Positions 10,303 to 17,282 of a stretch of 64,000 bases of DNA are shown piece after piece; within the stretch, counting starts at the first letter, position 1, and each line of letters opens with the position of its first letter. The notes beneath the pieces are model-generated. The model ran no database searches. It saw nothing but the letters and a program-made list of their open reading frames with translations, and was not told the origin of the DNA. The position numbers and the translations under genes are program-made. The DNA is taken from positions 186,001 to 250,000 of the forward strand of contig CAYRGY010000001.1 of NCBI GenBank assembly GCA_964424075.1, read 5' to 3'. This DNA is from CAYRGY01 sp964424075 (lineage in GTDB: Bacteria > Patescibacteriota > Gracilibacteria > UBA1369).

Positions 10303-11297
10303 CCAAACCACTACACAAACTGGACCTCACCCTTGCCCTCATTGTCAAAAATGAGGAAAAACACCTGCGCAATTGTCTCTCCACTTTTCAAGGACTTTGG
10401 AAACATTTGCTAATTGTCGACACCGGCTCCACCGACAAAACTATCAATGTAGCCAAAGAATTTGAAGCAGAAATCAAACATTTCAAGTGGATTAAGGATT
10501 TCAGTGCCGCCCGCAATTTCACCCTCGATCAAGTCAAAACTAAATGGGTCATGATGATCGACGCCGACGACATCATTATGGATTATGATCGAGACCAATT
10601 GGCAGAAGACCTCAACAAACTCAACCAAACCAAAACAGATATTATCTTAATGCCCTATTACTATTCAGGAGGAAGGCATAATCCAATCACCACGCTAATA
10701 CTGCCAAAGATCTGGAAAAATAGTCTCAAACTTAAATATGAAAACCCCATACATGAATACCTTCAATACAAAATAGACCACTCAAAAAAACTCAACCTTG
10801 GAATCCCCATTGTGCACAATAAAGTACAGAGTGAGCAAAACTCGGCACAAAGAAATCTTGAACTATTACTAAACTATCATCAACAAAAACCGGACAACAC
10901 CAGAACTGTACTATATTTAGGAATGGAAAATGATATTCTTAACAACTCTCAAGAAGCAATTAAGTACTATAAAAAATATATACAAATGAATCCCCAAAAC
11001 AAAGAAGAACTTGGTTTTGCTCTAACAAAGTTGGGATTATTACTCTTGAAGCAAGGTAAGCACGCTGATGCAAAACAAAATTTTGAAGCAGCCATTTCAA
11101 CCACGCCTCATTTTATTGATGCCTACTTATGGCTGGCTGAAATGGAAATGAATTTATTTTCCACTAAACGCGCTATTCAACTATTAGCTATAGCAAAAGA
11201 ACTGAAACCGCCTAAAACTATACTTCCCTACAACCCAGGTTTTTACAATGGGCCAGCTAGCAAACTTTATAACCTAGCCGTTAGCAAGTTGAGGTAG
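10299..11297 (+). CDS. GT2 family glycosyltransferase with C-terminal TPR repeats (copy 3)
   Basis: 332 residues. It starts in an ATGA overlap with the stop of copy 2, so the two are probably translationally coupled. It has the same GT2 core (LALIVKNEEKHL, VDTGSTDKT, MIDADD) and TPR-like repeats (AIKYYKKYIQMNP, AKQNFEAAIS). The central acceptor-side region (about 105-170) differs most from the other copies, which suggests the three enzymes add different sugars or act on different acceptors. It is the last gene of the operon that begins with the giant protein; 53 bases separate it from the next gene, which probably has its own weak promoter (TTGACT at 11298). Confidence 0.85.
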   Translation: MTKPLHKLDLTLALIVKNEEKHLRNCLSTFQGLWKHLLIVDTGSTDKTINVAKEFEAEIKHFKWIKDFSAARNFTLDQVKTKWVMMIDADDIIMDYDRDQLAEDLNKLNQTKTDIILMPYYYSGGRHNPITTLILPKIWKNSLKLKYENPIHEYLQYKIDHSKKLNLGIPIVHNKVQSEQNSAQRNLELLLNYHQQKPDNTRTVLYLGMENDILNNSQEAIKYYKKYIQMNPQNKEELGFALTKLGLLLLKQGKHADAKQNFEAAISTTPHFIDAYLWLAEMEMNLFSTKRAIQLLAIAKELKPPKTILPYNPGFYNGPASKLYNLAVSKLR

Positions 11298-11350
11298 TTG
11301 ACTAAATCCATAACTTAGATTATTTGTATCATGTATCATAACCTAACAAA

Positions 11351-11962
11351 ATGAAAAACAAAAAACTCCTGGTGGTACTAGGCACCACAGCCTTAGTTGC
11401 AAACCTTGGTTACACTTCATTATTAATGACTGCCAATGCACAAGATGCCACCACTACCGGTTCAGCTACTGTTTCCTGTACAGGCGCAACCCAAATAGTT
11501 GATGTTCCTGCTGAATTCGCTTTCCCAGACACCCCTGCCAGCTCAACTGATACTGAAGTACGCACTTTCTTGGACAACGCAGTTGACGCAGAAGCTGCGA
11601 CTTTCTATTTTTGTACTGAAAATGATACAAGCTTAAACCTTAAAGCAACAACAACTTTCACCGCTGAAATCAACGAAATACCTTGGGAAAATTTTAGCGT
11701 ACAAATAACTAACGATCTTGAATGTAAATCAGGTACAACCTGTAGAAATACAACTATTGCCTCCGAAGTAGAAGCTCAAACTTATTTTGAATCTCCTGTA
11801 TATTCAGATATCACACTTTACAGTTTAGCTGATGGTGAATACGGCAGTTTTGAATACGCTACATCACAATATGACAATATCGAGTTCTTTTTAAACATTC
11901 CCGGCAACACTCCACCTGGAGGATACTCAGGCACACTGACCTTTTCTCTAGACGCAGTATAA
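11351..11962 (+). CDS. Small secreted WxL-like surface protein
   Basis: 203 residues: a signal peptide (MKNKKLL, core ending MTANAQ) and a mature, acidic, threonine-rich beta protein with cysteines near both ends of the first half. It ends in PPGGYSGTLTFSLDAV, a good match to the last strand of WxL domains (Gly-x-Tyr-x-x-x-Leu-Thr-hydrophobic-x-Leu). One Pro-Trp-Glu-Asn-Phe segment could be the counterpart of the first Trp motif. It is paralogous to the gene at 7023 in the signal peptide region. An intrinsic terminator follows 8 bases after the stop, so this gene should be transcribed more than the membrane partner downstream. Confidence 0.75.
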   Translation: MKNKKLLVVLGTTALVANLGYTSLLMTANAQDATTTGSATVSCTGATQIVDVPAEFAFPDTPASSTDTEVRTFLDNAVDAEAATFYFCTENDTSLNLKATTTFTAEINEIPWENFSVQITNDLECKSGTTCRNTTIASEVEAQTYFESPVYSDITLYSLADGEYGSFEYATSQYDNIEFFLNIPGNTPPGGYSGTLTFSLDAV

Positions 11963-11970
11963 AAATATAT

Positions 11971-11997
11971 GGGAGCCTAATTAGGCTCCCTATTTTG
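11971..11997 (+). terminator. Intrinsic terminator after small surface protein
   Basis: A perfect inverted repeat of 8 bp (GGGAGCCT / AGGCTCCC) with an AATT loop is followed by TATTTTGAT. The next start codon is only about 5 bases beyond, so it probably works as a partial terminator or attenuator between the small protein and its membrane partner. Confidence 0.75.
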
Positions 11998-12002
11998 ATA
12001 TC

Positions 12003-13079
12003 ATGAAAAAATATCTCCCCATTGTCATATTATTTTTCGCCTTACCCAATATTTGTTTGGGATTTTTTGCAGATATAAACAGTAATGTATACCTAAACTC
12101 CGAACCTGCAACCAGTCATCAATATGAATTTCAGATTGGCAACAATTTTGATTCTCCAATAAGCGTAAATATATCAGCGGTAAATGCACGAACTAACCCT
12201 CAGGGGTTTACATACTATCAAGAATCAGATCGGGGTTTTTCAACTTGGATAACACCGGAATTCAATGAAATTGTACTTGAACCGGAAGAAGAAGAACAAT
12301 CAATCAAATTCACTCTTGATATCCCTGCCGATGCAACCCCGGGACTTTATGTAGGCGGCATTTCTGCTGCCAACAAACCACTTACAGATAGTACAGCAGT
12401 TAAAGGTACCGGAGGTATAGTTGGTAATAAATATACAAAAAACATCAGGTTATACATTCCGGGAGAAAGAATTACCAGATATGTTCTCAACTCTTACTCA
12501 GTTGAAATCACCGATGAAAAAAAACTGAAATTTGAAATTGAATTTAAGAATGAAGGTAACAACTTACTGGCTTTAGACGGGGAAATATTAATCAAAGATT
12601 CAAAAGACAACACACTACACACTATTCCTATTGATGAAGTAAAACTTTACCAGCAAGAACCAATTTATTTAAAATATTCTTGGGACGATCTAACACTGTT
12701 TACTCAAGATTATCAAACGGAGCTTTCCATAAACGTAATGGACTATGACTTCAGCACCGATGAGTTTAATCAAATTGACACAATTCAACTTACTAACCAA
12801 ATTTCTTACACCAATTGGTCTCTTTTCTTTATAATTGCTCTGATTGTTTTAGCTACTCTTCTTACCATCATCATTCACCTTTATTTTCACAAACTGATTA
12901 TCAAAAACTCAATCCGACATCGAGTTGCTGAAAATGAAACCATCGATGAACTAGCTGAAAAATATAAAGTTAAATGGCATAAAATAGCCGGATTAAACCA
13001 TATCCATCCCCCATATGATCTTGAAACCAATCTTATCATCCTCATACCTGCTCAAAAACGGCCTAAAAACAATAATTAG
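12003..13079 (+). CDS. DUF916/WxLIP-like membrane protein, long form, with C-terminal LysM-like domain
   Basis: 358 residues: a signal peptide (to about 20), a DUF916-like domain (25-145; Ala-x-Asn-Ala-Arg-Thr-Asn-Pro-x-Gly and PGLYVGGI), a DUF3324-like beta domain (155-260), a membrane helix (about 275-297) and a LysM-like domain (about 308-352: HRVAENETIDELAEKYKVKW, an Asn-His pair, then LIILIPAQ). With a cleaved signal peptide and one helix, the LysM-like part is predicted on the cytoplasmic side, which is unusual. The hydrophobic core after the signal sequence suggests export by Sec. It overlaps the next gene by 65 bases in another frame. Confidence 0.8.
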   Translation: MKKYLPIVILFFALPNICLGFFADINSNVYLNSEPATSHQYEFQIGNNFDSPISVNISAVNARTNPQGFTYYQESDRGFSTWITPEFNEIVLEPEEEEQSIKFTLDIPADATPGLYVGGISAANKPLTDSTAVKGTGGIVGNKYTKNIRLYIPGERITRYVLNSYSVEITDEKKLKFEIEFKNEGNNLLALDGEILIKDSKDNTLHTIPIDEVKLYQQEPIYLKYSWDDLTLFTQDYQTELSINVMDYDFSTDEFNQIDTIQLTNQISYTNWSLFFIIALIVLATLLTIIIHLYFHKLIIKNSIRHRVAENETIDELAEKYKVKWHKIAGLNHIHPPYDLETNLIILIPAQKRPKNNN

Positions 13080-13665
13080 TGCTTCAATACTGTTAATCCT
13101 TCTCATCCCGACTCTTTCTCAAGCAAACAACTTTAATTATTTAGTCAAACCGCTTCATTCTGATCAAGAAGTTTTGGATATCGAAGCTAAGCCCGGCACC
13201 ACAATCAAATATAACTTTGAAATCATCAACATTGGATCAAAAGAGCTCAATCTGCAACTCTATCCCACCGATGCAACCCTTAGCCAACAAGGAGAACGGT
13301 CTTATCGGGGACAAGAACAAGCAATGCAGAAATTCGGCAAATGGACTACTATCGATCAATCTCTCCTCAAAATCCCCATTGGCCAAAGCAGATTCGTAGA
13401 ACTAACCACCAATATTCCAAATAACATCTCAGGACAAATTGTTGGAGGATTAGCAGCTCAAAATACAAACTCTAAAAGCTCAGGAGCAATAAACCTTCAA
13501 TTCCGCCGCACCTCAAAAATCACCATTAACCTATCCGAAAATCCCACTCCTCCGACAAAAAAACCACCAAATTTCAATTTAAACAAGTTCTACTTTTACT
13601 TTTCTATTGCTTTTTCATCAATTTTCATCCTCTTAGGTTTAAGATATCTATTGAAAAACAGCTAG
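13015..13665 (+). CDS. Short DUF916-like membrane protein
   Basis: 216 residues. The start at 13015 lies inside the previous gene; it is kept because the first 38 residues form a good signal peptide (basic KNGLK, then a hydrophobic run ending SQA) and no closer ATG preserves it. A DUF916-like domain follows (about 45-160; EAKPGTTI, Pro-Thr-Asp-Ala, FGKW, and IVGGLAA), then a proline-rich linker (NPTPPTKKPP) and a C-terminal membrane helix (about 190-210). It is a paralogue of the genes at 7682 and 16129. Its role as partner of the LysM-bearing protein and the small protein is inferred from the repeated gene order. Confidence 0.7.
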   Translation: MILKPILSSSYLLKNGLKTIISASILLILLIPTLSQANNFNYLVKPLHSDQEVLDIEAKPGTTIKYNFEIINIGSKELNLQLYPTDATLSQQGERSYRGQEQAMQKFGKWTTIDQSLLKIPIGQSRFVELTTNIPNNISGQIVGGLAAQNTNSKSSGAINLQFRRTSKITINLSENPTPPTKKPPNFNLNKFYFYFSIAFSSIFILLGLRYLLKNS

Positions 13666-13680
13666 ATTATAAGCTATAAT
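13651..13680 (+). promoter_or_regulatory. Sigma-70 type promoter for small surface protein gene
   Basis: TTGAAA at 13651-13656, an 18-base spacer and a consensus TATAAT at 13675-13680, 34 bases before the ATG at 13715. The -35 box overlaps the end of the upstream gene. With the terminator after 14350 it would make a short, strongly expressed transcript. Confidence 0.7.
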
Positions 13681-13714
13681 ATATCTGAAGCATTTAATAA
13701 ATAACCCAACAAAA

Positions 13715-14350
13715 ATGCAAAACAAAAAACTTTTATCAATCCTTGGCGTAGGATTCATCGCTGCAAACCTAATTGCGGCTTCTGTGGCTTATGCACAGAC
13801 AGTAGACGGTACGGTAGAAGTAGAAATCGAATGTGGTGATCCCGCCACTATTGACTTTGGAGCAGACCCTATAGTTACTTTTGATACGATAAGTATACAG
13901 TCATCTCCTACTAATACTATAGGTGCTCAACCTTCTTTCACCATCACTGATTATAAGAATGACATCTGCGCTGCTGGCTCTCATTTAACTGTTCAACTTT
14001 TTAAAAACTTTCTTAACAGTGATGATGATCCTTTAGCACGAGGTACAGAATACTCAGCGTTAAGTGTCTACAATGACACAACAACTGCGTTTATCGATAC
14101 AGATTTAGCCGATTTTAATGAGTCCACAATTAACATTCTCTCTACTTATGCCTCACCTTTATCTCTAGCAGATAGCAGCCTCGAAGATTCCGTAAAGGTT
14201 TACGACGAAGCTAACGGATTTGCTGGTATTGCAACAATCCCGGCTGGTTATATTTCCTATAACTTAGCTTTGCCTGCTTTCCCTCCTGCTGGAACCTTTA
14301 CCGCTGAAATCCAATACACATTCGACGGATCTGACGACGACATTATATAA
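13715..14350 (+). CDS. Small secreted WxL-like surface protein with acidic tail
   Basis: 211 residues: a signal peptide (MQNKKLL, ending AYAQ), a beta-rich, Asp/Thr-rich mature part with two cysteines, and a C-terminal strand PPAGTFTAEIQYTFDG followed by an acidic tail (SDDDII). The last strand matches the pattern seen in the other small proteins. It has its own promoter with a consensus -10 box and is followed by a strong terminator, so it is likely among the most expressed genes here. It could be a major surface or fibre subunit; no sortase or pilin motif is present. Confidence 0.75.
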   Translation: MQNKKLLSILGVGFIAANLIAASVAYAQTVDGTVEVEIECGDPATIDFGADPIVTFDTISIQSSPTNTIGAQPSFTITDYKNDICAAGSHLTVQLFKNFLNSDDDPLARGTEYSALSVYNDTTTAFIDTDLADFNESTINILSTYASPLSLADSSLEDSVKVYDEANGFAGIATIPAGYISYNLALPAFPPAGTFTAEIQYTFDGSDDDII

Positions 14351-14357
14351 CATTCTT

Positions 14358-14391
14358 ATCCCCCATTGCTATTAGTAGTGGGGGATTTTTT
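14358..14391 (+). terminator. Intrinsic terminator after small surface protein
   Basis: The stem ATCCCCCA / TGGGGGAT, with a 13-base loop, is followed by a run of six T. It separates the 13715 gene from the 14397 gene, whose ATG comes 6 bases later. Confidence 0.85.
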
Positions 14392-14396
14392 CAAAA

Positions 14397-15062
14397 ATGA
14401 AACATCAAATAATTGTACTCATCATTGTCCTGAATCTGACTTTTGCAGCAACTGCATATGCCCAACTTCAAATTGAAAGTACTGTGGATGTTAATCCTTG
14501 TGTTACAAATTGCCTCATACTTGAAATACCAGATCCAATTGATATAAAAAGTGTGAAGTTTGTTAAACCTGAGGATACGCTATCTCAAGTTTTTAATTAT
14601 GATTTAGGACAAAAAATTTCAATAACTGATATCCGAACACCCACTACCGAGTGGACTATTGTAGCTCAAATTGGCAATTTTGTTGACACACAAAGTCCTA
14701 CTCAGGATATAATCCTTGACTATAAACAAATCGGCATTCTTACTTTTGCAAACTCTGAAACCCTTTCTACAGACAGTTATTTCGAAGAACCTGGTATTAC
14801 TGCCCCACTCGATAGCGCATATGATGTAGAAAGTTTTCAGCAAGGAAGAATTACGCCATCAGATTTTCAATATGGCCAAGATTCATCACCTATTAATCCG
14901 GACTATTCGGAAGAGATCCCCATTTTAACATCCTATCCCAGTCCTCAAACTAATCAACACTCAATTGGAATAGGCGCTAATATAATTATTCCTGATGCAC
15001 CGAATTTCACAATAATTGACTCTGATTATACATTCGATATTCTCTTTACCTTAAGCTATTAG
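14397..15062 (+). CDS. Small secreted protein with WxL-type motif
   Basis: 221 residues with a signal peptide (ending ATAYAQ). It carries the clearest WxL hallmark of the window: ITDIRTPTTEWTIVAQIGNF at about residues 77-96, the usual Asp-x-Arg then Trp-x-hydrophobic pattern, followed by Leu-x-Tyr. It ends in YTFDILFTLSY, equivalent to the second motif strand. Two cysteines lie close together near the N-terminus (CVTNC). It is the second small protein of this cluster and is followed after 2 bases by the DUF916-LysM gene, so the two are co-transcribed. Binding to peptidoglycan through the WxL-like domain is inferred from the Firmicutes family. Confidence 0.75.
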   Translation: MKHQIIVLIIVLNLTFAATAYAQLQIESTVDVNPCVTNCLILEIPDPIDIKSVKFVKPEDTLSQVFNYDLGQKISITDIRTPTTEWTIVAQIGNFVDTQSPTQDIILDYKQIGILTFANSETLSTDSYFEEPGITAPLDSAYDVESFQQGRITPSDFQYGQDSSPINPDYSEEIPILTSYPSPQTNQHSIGIGANIIIPDAPNFTIIDSDYTFDILFTLSY

Positions 15063-15064
15063 GA

Positions 15065-16132
15065 ATGAAAAAGATTCTTGTATTAATACAACTGATTCTG
15101 TGCTTTGCCCAGACCACATATGCTAATCAATACATATTTAATCCTGCAGACCCCAGTAAAGATTTCGTCTATGAAATTGAACCCGGCCAATCTTTCGATT
15201 TTTCAATTGGTATAGCCAATGTTGGTGATGAGCCTGGAAACTTCAATTTATATGCAGTTGATGCGATTGCTACCAGTAATGGCACGGTTGGTTATACAAC
15301 CTTAAATAAACCTCAATTTGGAATAGGCAAATGGATTCAGTTTACTGATAACATAATTCAAGTTAATGGTCAGAGTGAAAAGGTAGTCGAACTCAATTTT
15401 GAAATTCCTGAGTTTACTCCACCTGGAGCATATGTTGGAGGATTAATGATTCAACAAGTCTTCCCCGAACAAGAAGCAAAACAAACTGGAGCAAAAGTTA
15501 CACTTAGAATTGTCAAGAAGATAATTATTAATATTCCAGGTGAAAAAATTCTGGATTACGAAATTTCTTCATTTTCTTACAATCAAGAAACAAATAAGTT
15601 TTCTATTGAAATAAATAACAAAGGAAATACCATTTTGAAGTTTAACGGCAATATTTCAATAACCAATGACTTTAATTCTAGTGATGATTCTACAATTGAG
15701 ATCAAGAACAGAACTATACTACCTAAAGAAAAAGTAAAAGTAGAAATTCCCAATCAAAAGGAGCTATTCTTCGGACAATATAATGCCAATATTAGCTTAG
15801 AATTATTAGAATTCAATCCTATAAATGGAAAAGACACCAATCTTAAAACAATCAATTCATCATTGCAATTTACGATTATTCCATTTCCACTGGTTATAAA
15901 TACACTAATTGGTTTGCTGGCATTACTTCTAACTATTGTAGCTTACATAGTCATGAAAAAACTGCTTAGGCCAAAACTGGTTACCTACAAAATTAAAGAC
16001 CAAGATAATATAAACAATATTGCAAAAGAATATAAGATAAACTGGAAGAAGTTAGCTAAGTACAACAATATCAAACCGCCTTACATACTTAATACAGGCA
16101 CTATTATCAAAGTCCCTAAGAACAAAAAATGA
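15065..16132 (+). CDS. DUF916/WxLIP-like membrane protein, long form, with C-terminal LysM-like domain
   Basis: 355 residues: a signal peptide (ending TTYAN), a DUF916-like domain (about 30-150; EPGQSFDF, Ala-Val-Asp-Ala, GIGKW, and PPGAYVGGLM), a DUF3324-like domain (160-270), a membrane helix (about 278-300) with the basic flank KKLLRPK, and a LysM-like domain (about 308-352; YKIKDQDNINNIAKEYKINW, an Asn-Asn-Ile pair, IIKVPK). It is a close structural paralogue of the gene at 12003. The basic flank after the helix favours a cytoplasmic C-terminus. The stop forms an ATGA overlap with the next gene. Confidence 0.8.
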   Translation: MKKILVLIQLILCFAQTTYANQYIFNPADPSKDFVYEIEPGQSFDFSIGIANVGDEPGNFNLYAVDAIATSNGTVGYTTLNKPQFGIGKWIQFTDNIIQVNGQSEKVVELNFEIPEFTPPGAYVGGLMIQQVFPEQEAKQTGAKVTLRIVKKIIINIPGEKILDYEISSFSYNQETNKFSIEINNKGNTILKFNGNISITNDFNSSDDSTIEIKNRTILPKEKVKVEIPNQKELFFGQYNANISLELLEFNPINGKDTNLKTINSSLQFTIIPFPLVINTLIGLLALLLTIVAYIVMKKLLRPKLVTYKIKDQDNINNIAKEYKINWKKLAKYNNIKPPYILNTGTIIKVPKNKK

Positions 16133-16755
16133 TCCGAATTAAAGCTATTCTCATAATAGTGACATTATCTATACTCGCTTTTTCTAGTCTCTGCTCAGCC
16201 AAAAATACTCCAAAAGGTTTTAGCTTTGAGCCATTAACTAAAAATCTTGAACAACCTGGTAATTACATTATCACAGCACAGCCCGGGACTATTGTTGAAG
16301 ACTACCTTACAATGATGAATTTCACAGACAAAGATGTCGAAGTAACCCTTAGTGCTTTAGATGCTGATCAGCAAGATAATGGTAAAAAGGTATATAAATT
16401 AGAAAACGCCACTCAAGAAACTGTTGGTAATTGGATATCTTTCGATCAAGACACATACTATTTACCTAACCATTCTAGCAAAATTGTAAAATATCGAGCC
16501 CAGATTCCCGCAGATATCGAATCTGACACCTATATTGGAGGATTAACCATGAAAATCACTAACATCACCAACGCCACCAGCGGCATCCTGACCAGTCTCC
16601 GCCTGCTGCAATCAGTATATATAGAAGTTTCCGACAACCCTCGCATACTTAAACAACTGCCTCCTCCACCTCTTACCCCACTTCAAATCTATTTCTTCAG
16701 CTCATTTTTCCTAGCATTGATCGGGCTGGCTTACGTTAAAGCAAGCCAGAAATAA
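16129..16755 (+). CDS. Short DUF916-like membrane protein
   Basis: 208 residues: a signal peptide (ending SLCSAK), a DUF916-like domain (about 40-150; AQPGTIVEDY, Ala-Leu-Asp-Ala, VGNW, and DTYIGGLTM), a proline-rich linker (QLPPPPLTP) and a C-terminal membrane helix (about 183-202). It starts in a 4-base overlap with the LysM-bearing gene, so the long and short forms should be made in fixed ratio. It is the last gene of the third cluster and converges with the lipoprotein gene at 16802. Confidence 0.75.
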   Translation: MIRIKAILIIVTLSILAFSSLCSAKNTPKGFSFEPLTKNLEQPGNYIITAQPGTIVEDYLTMMNFTDKDVEVTLSALDADQQDNGKKVYKLENATQETVGNWISFDQDTYYLPNHSSKIVKYRAQIPADIESDTYIGGLTMKITNITNATSGILTSLRLLQSVYIEVSDNPRILKQLPPPPLTPLQIYFFSSFFLALIGLAYVKASQK

Positions 16756-16801
16756 ACCTGATTAGGTTAAATATTTCTTATCAGAGGGTAAAGATACTGT
16801 T

Positions 16802-17152
16802 TTAATATCCGGCAATAGCTTCACAACGTTGCTTAATCAAGTCAGTTGAAGCTTCATCACAAGCATCTGCATTACCGGCATCTTTAGCCCGGTTAGCTAA
16901 AATATTAGCTTCGCAGCTTTCCTTAAATTGATCCATCTCTAATTCCGCACATCCTTCAACCTCCCCAGAACTTACAATTTCATTAAGTAGATCCTGCATA
17001 GTCAATAAATCCTGAGTTCTTTGATCAATTTCAACTTCAGTTGTAGGTTCCTGAGGATTTACTACATCTACTTGAATTGGCTCCTCCACTTCAGCACAAG
17101 CAGTTAGTAAAAATAAGCTTGTCGCTACCACTAAATATTGTTTAATTTTCAT
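16802..17152 (-). CDS. Small cysteine-rich lipoprotein
   Basis: 116 residues. The N-terminus is a lipoprotein signal (MKIKQ, a hydrophobic core, lipobox LLTAC with Cys19). An acidic linker follows. The C-terminal 50 residues hold two similar units, each Cys-x-Glu, about ten residues, Lys-x-x-Cys-Glu-Ala, which looks like an internal duplication and could form two disulfides. No family is recognised. It is divergent from the giant gene at 17283 across 130 bases that must hold promoters for both; a weak TTGATT-17-TAAAAA can be read for this gene on the minus strand. Confidence 0.65.
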   Translation of the reverse strand: MKIKQYLVVATSLFLLTACAEVEEPIQVDVVNPQEPTTEVEIDQRTQDLLTMQDLLNEIVSSGEVEGCAELEMDQFKESCEANILANRAKDAGNADACDEASTDLIKQRCEAIAGY

Positions 17153-17251
17153 ATAATTTTTGTTTAAGTTAAGCCATTTTTACCATCTTCCTCTAAAATA
17201 ATCAATAGAAGGTAATAAAAAAATAGTAAACTACCTTAAAAACCTTAAAAA

Positions 17252-17260
17252 TGGTATAAT
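17252..17260 (+). promoter_or_regulatory. Extended -10 promoter of the giant gene
   Basis: TGGTATAAT (extended -10 type) ends 22 bases before the ATG at 17283. A good -35 box is missing. Just upstream are direct repeats of ACCTTAAAA (about 17233-17251), which could be a regulator site. Confidence 0.55.
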
Positions 17261-17282
17261 AATCAGATATAATTATGTTCAA

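Noticed and set aside
16756..16801. Imperfect hairpin CTGATTAG / CTTATCAG between convergent genes as a terminator
   Set aside because: The stem has a mismatch and no T-run follows on either strand.
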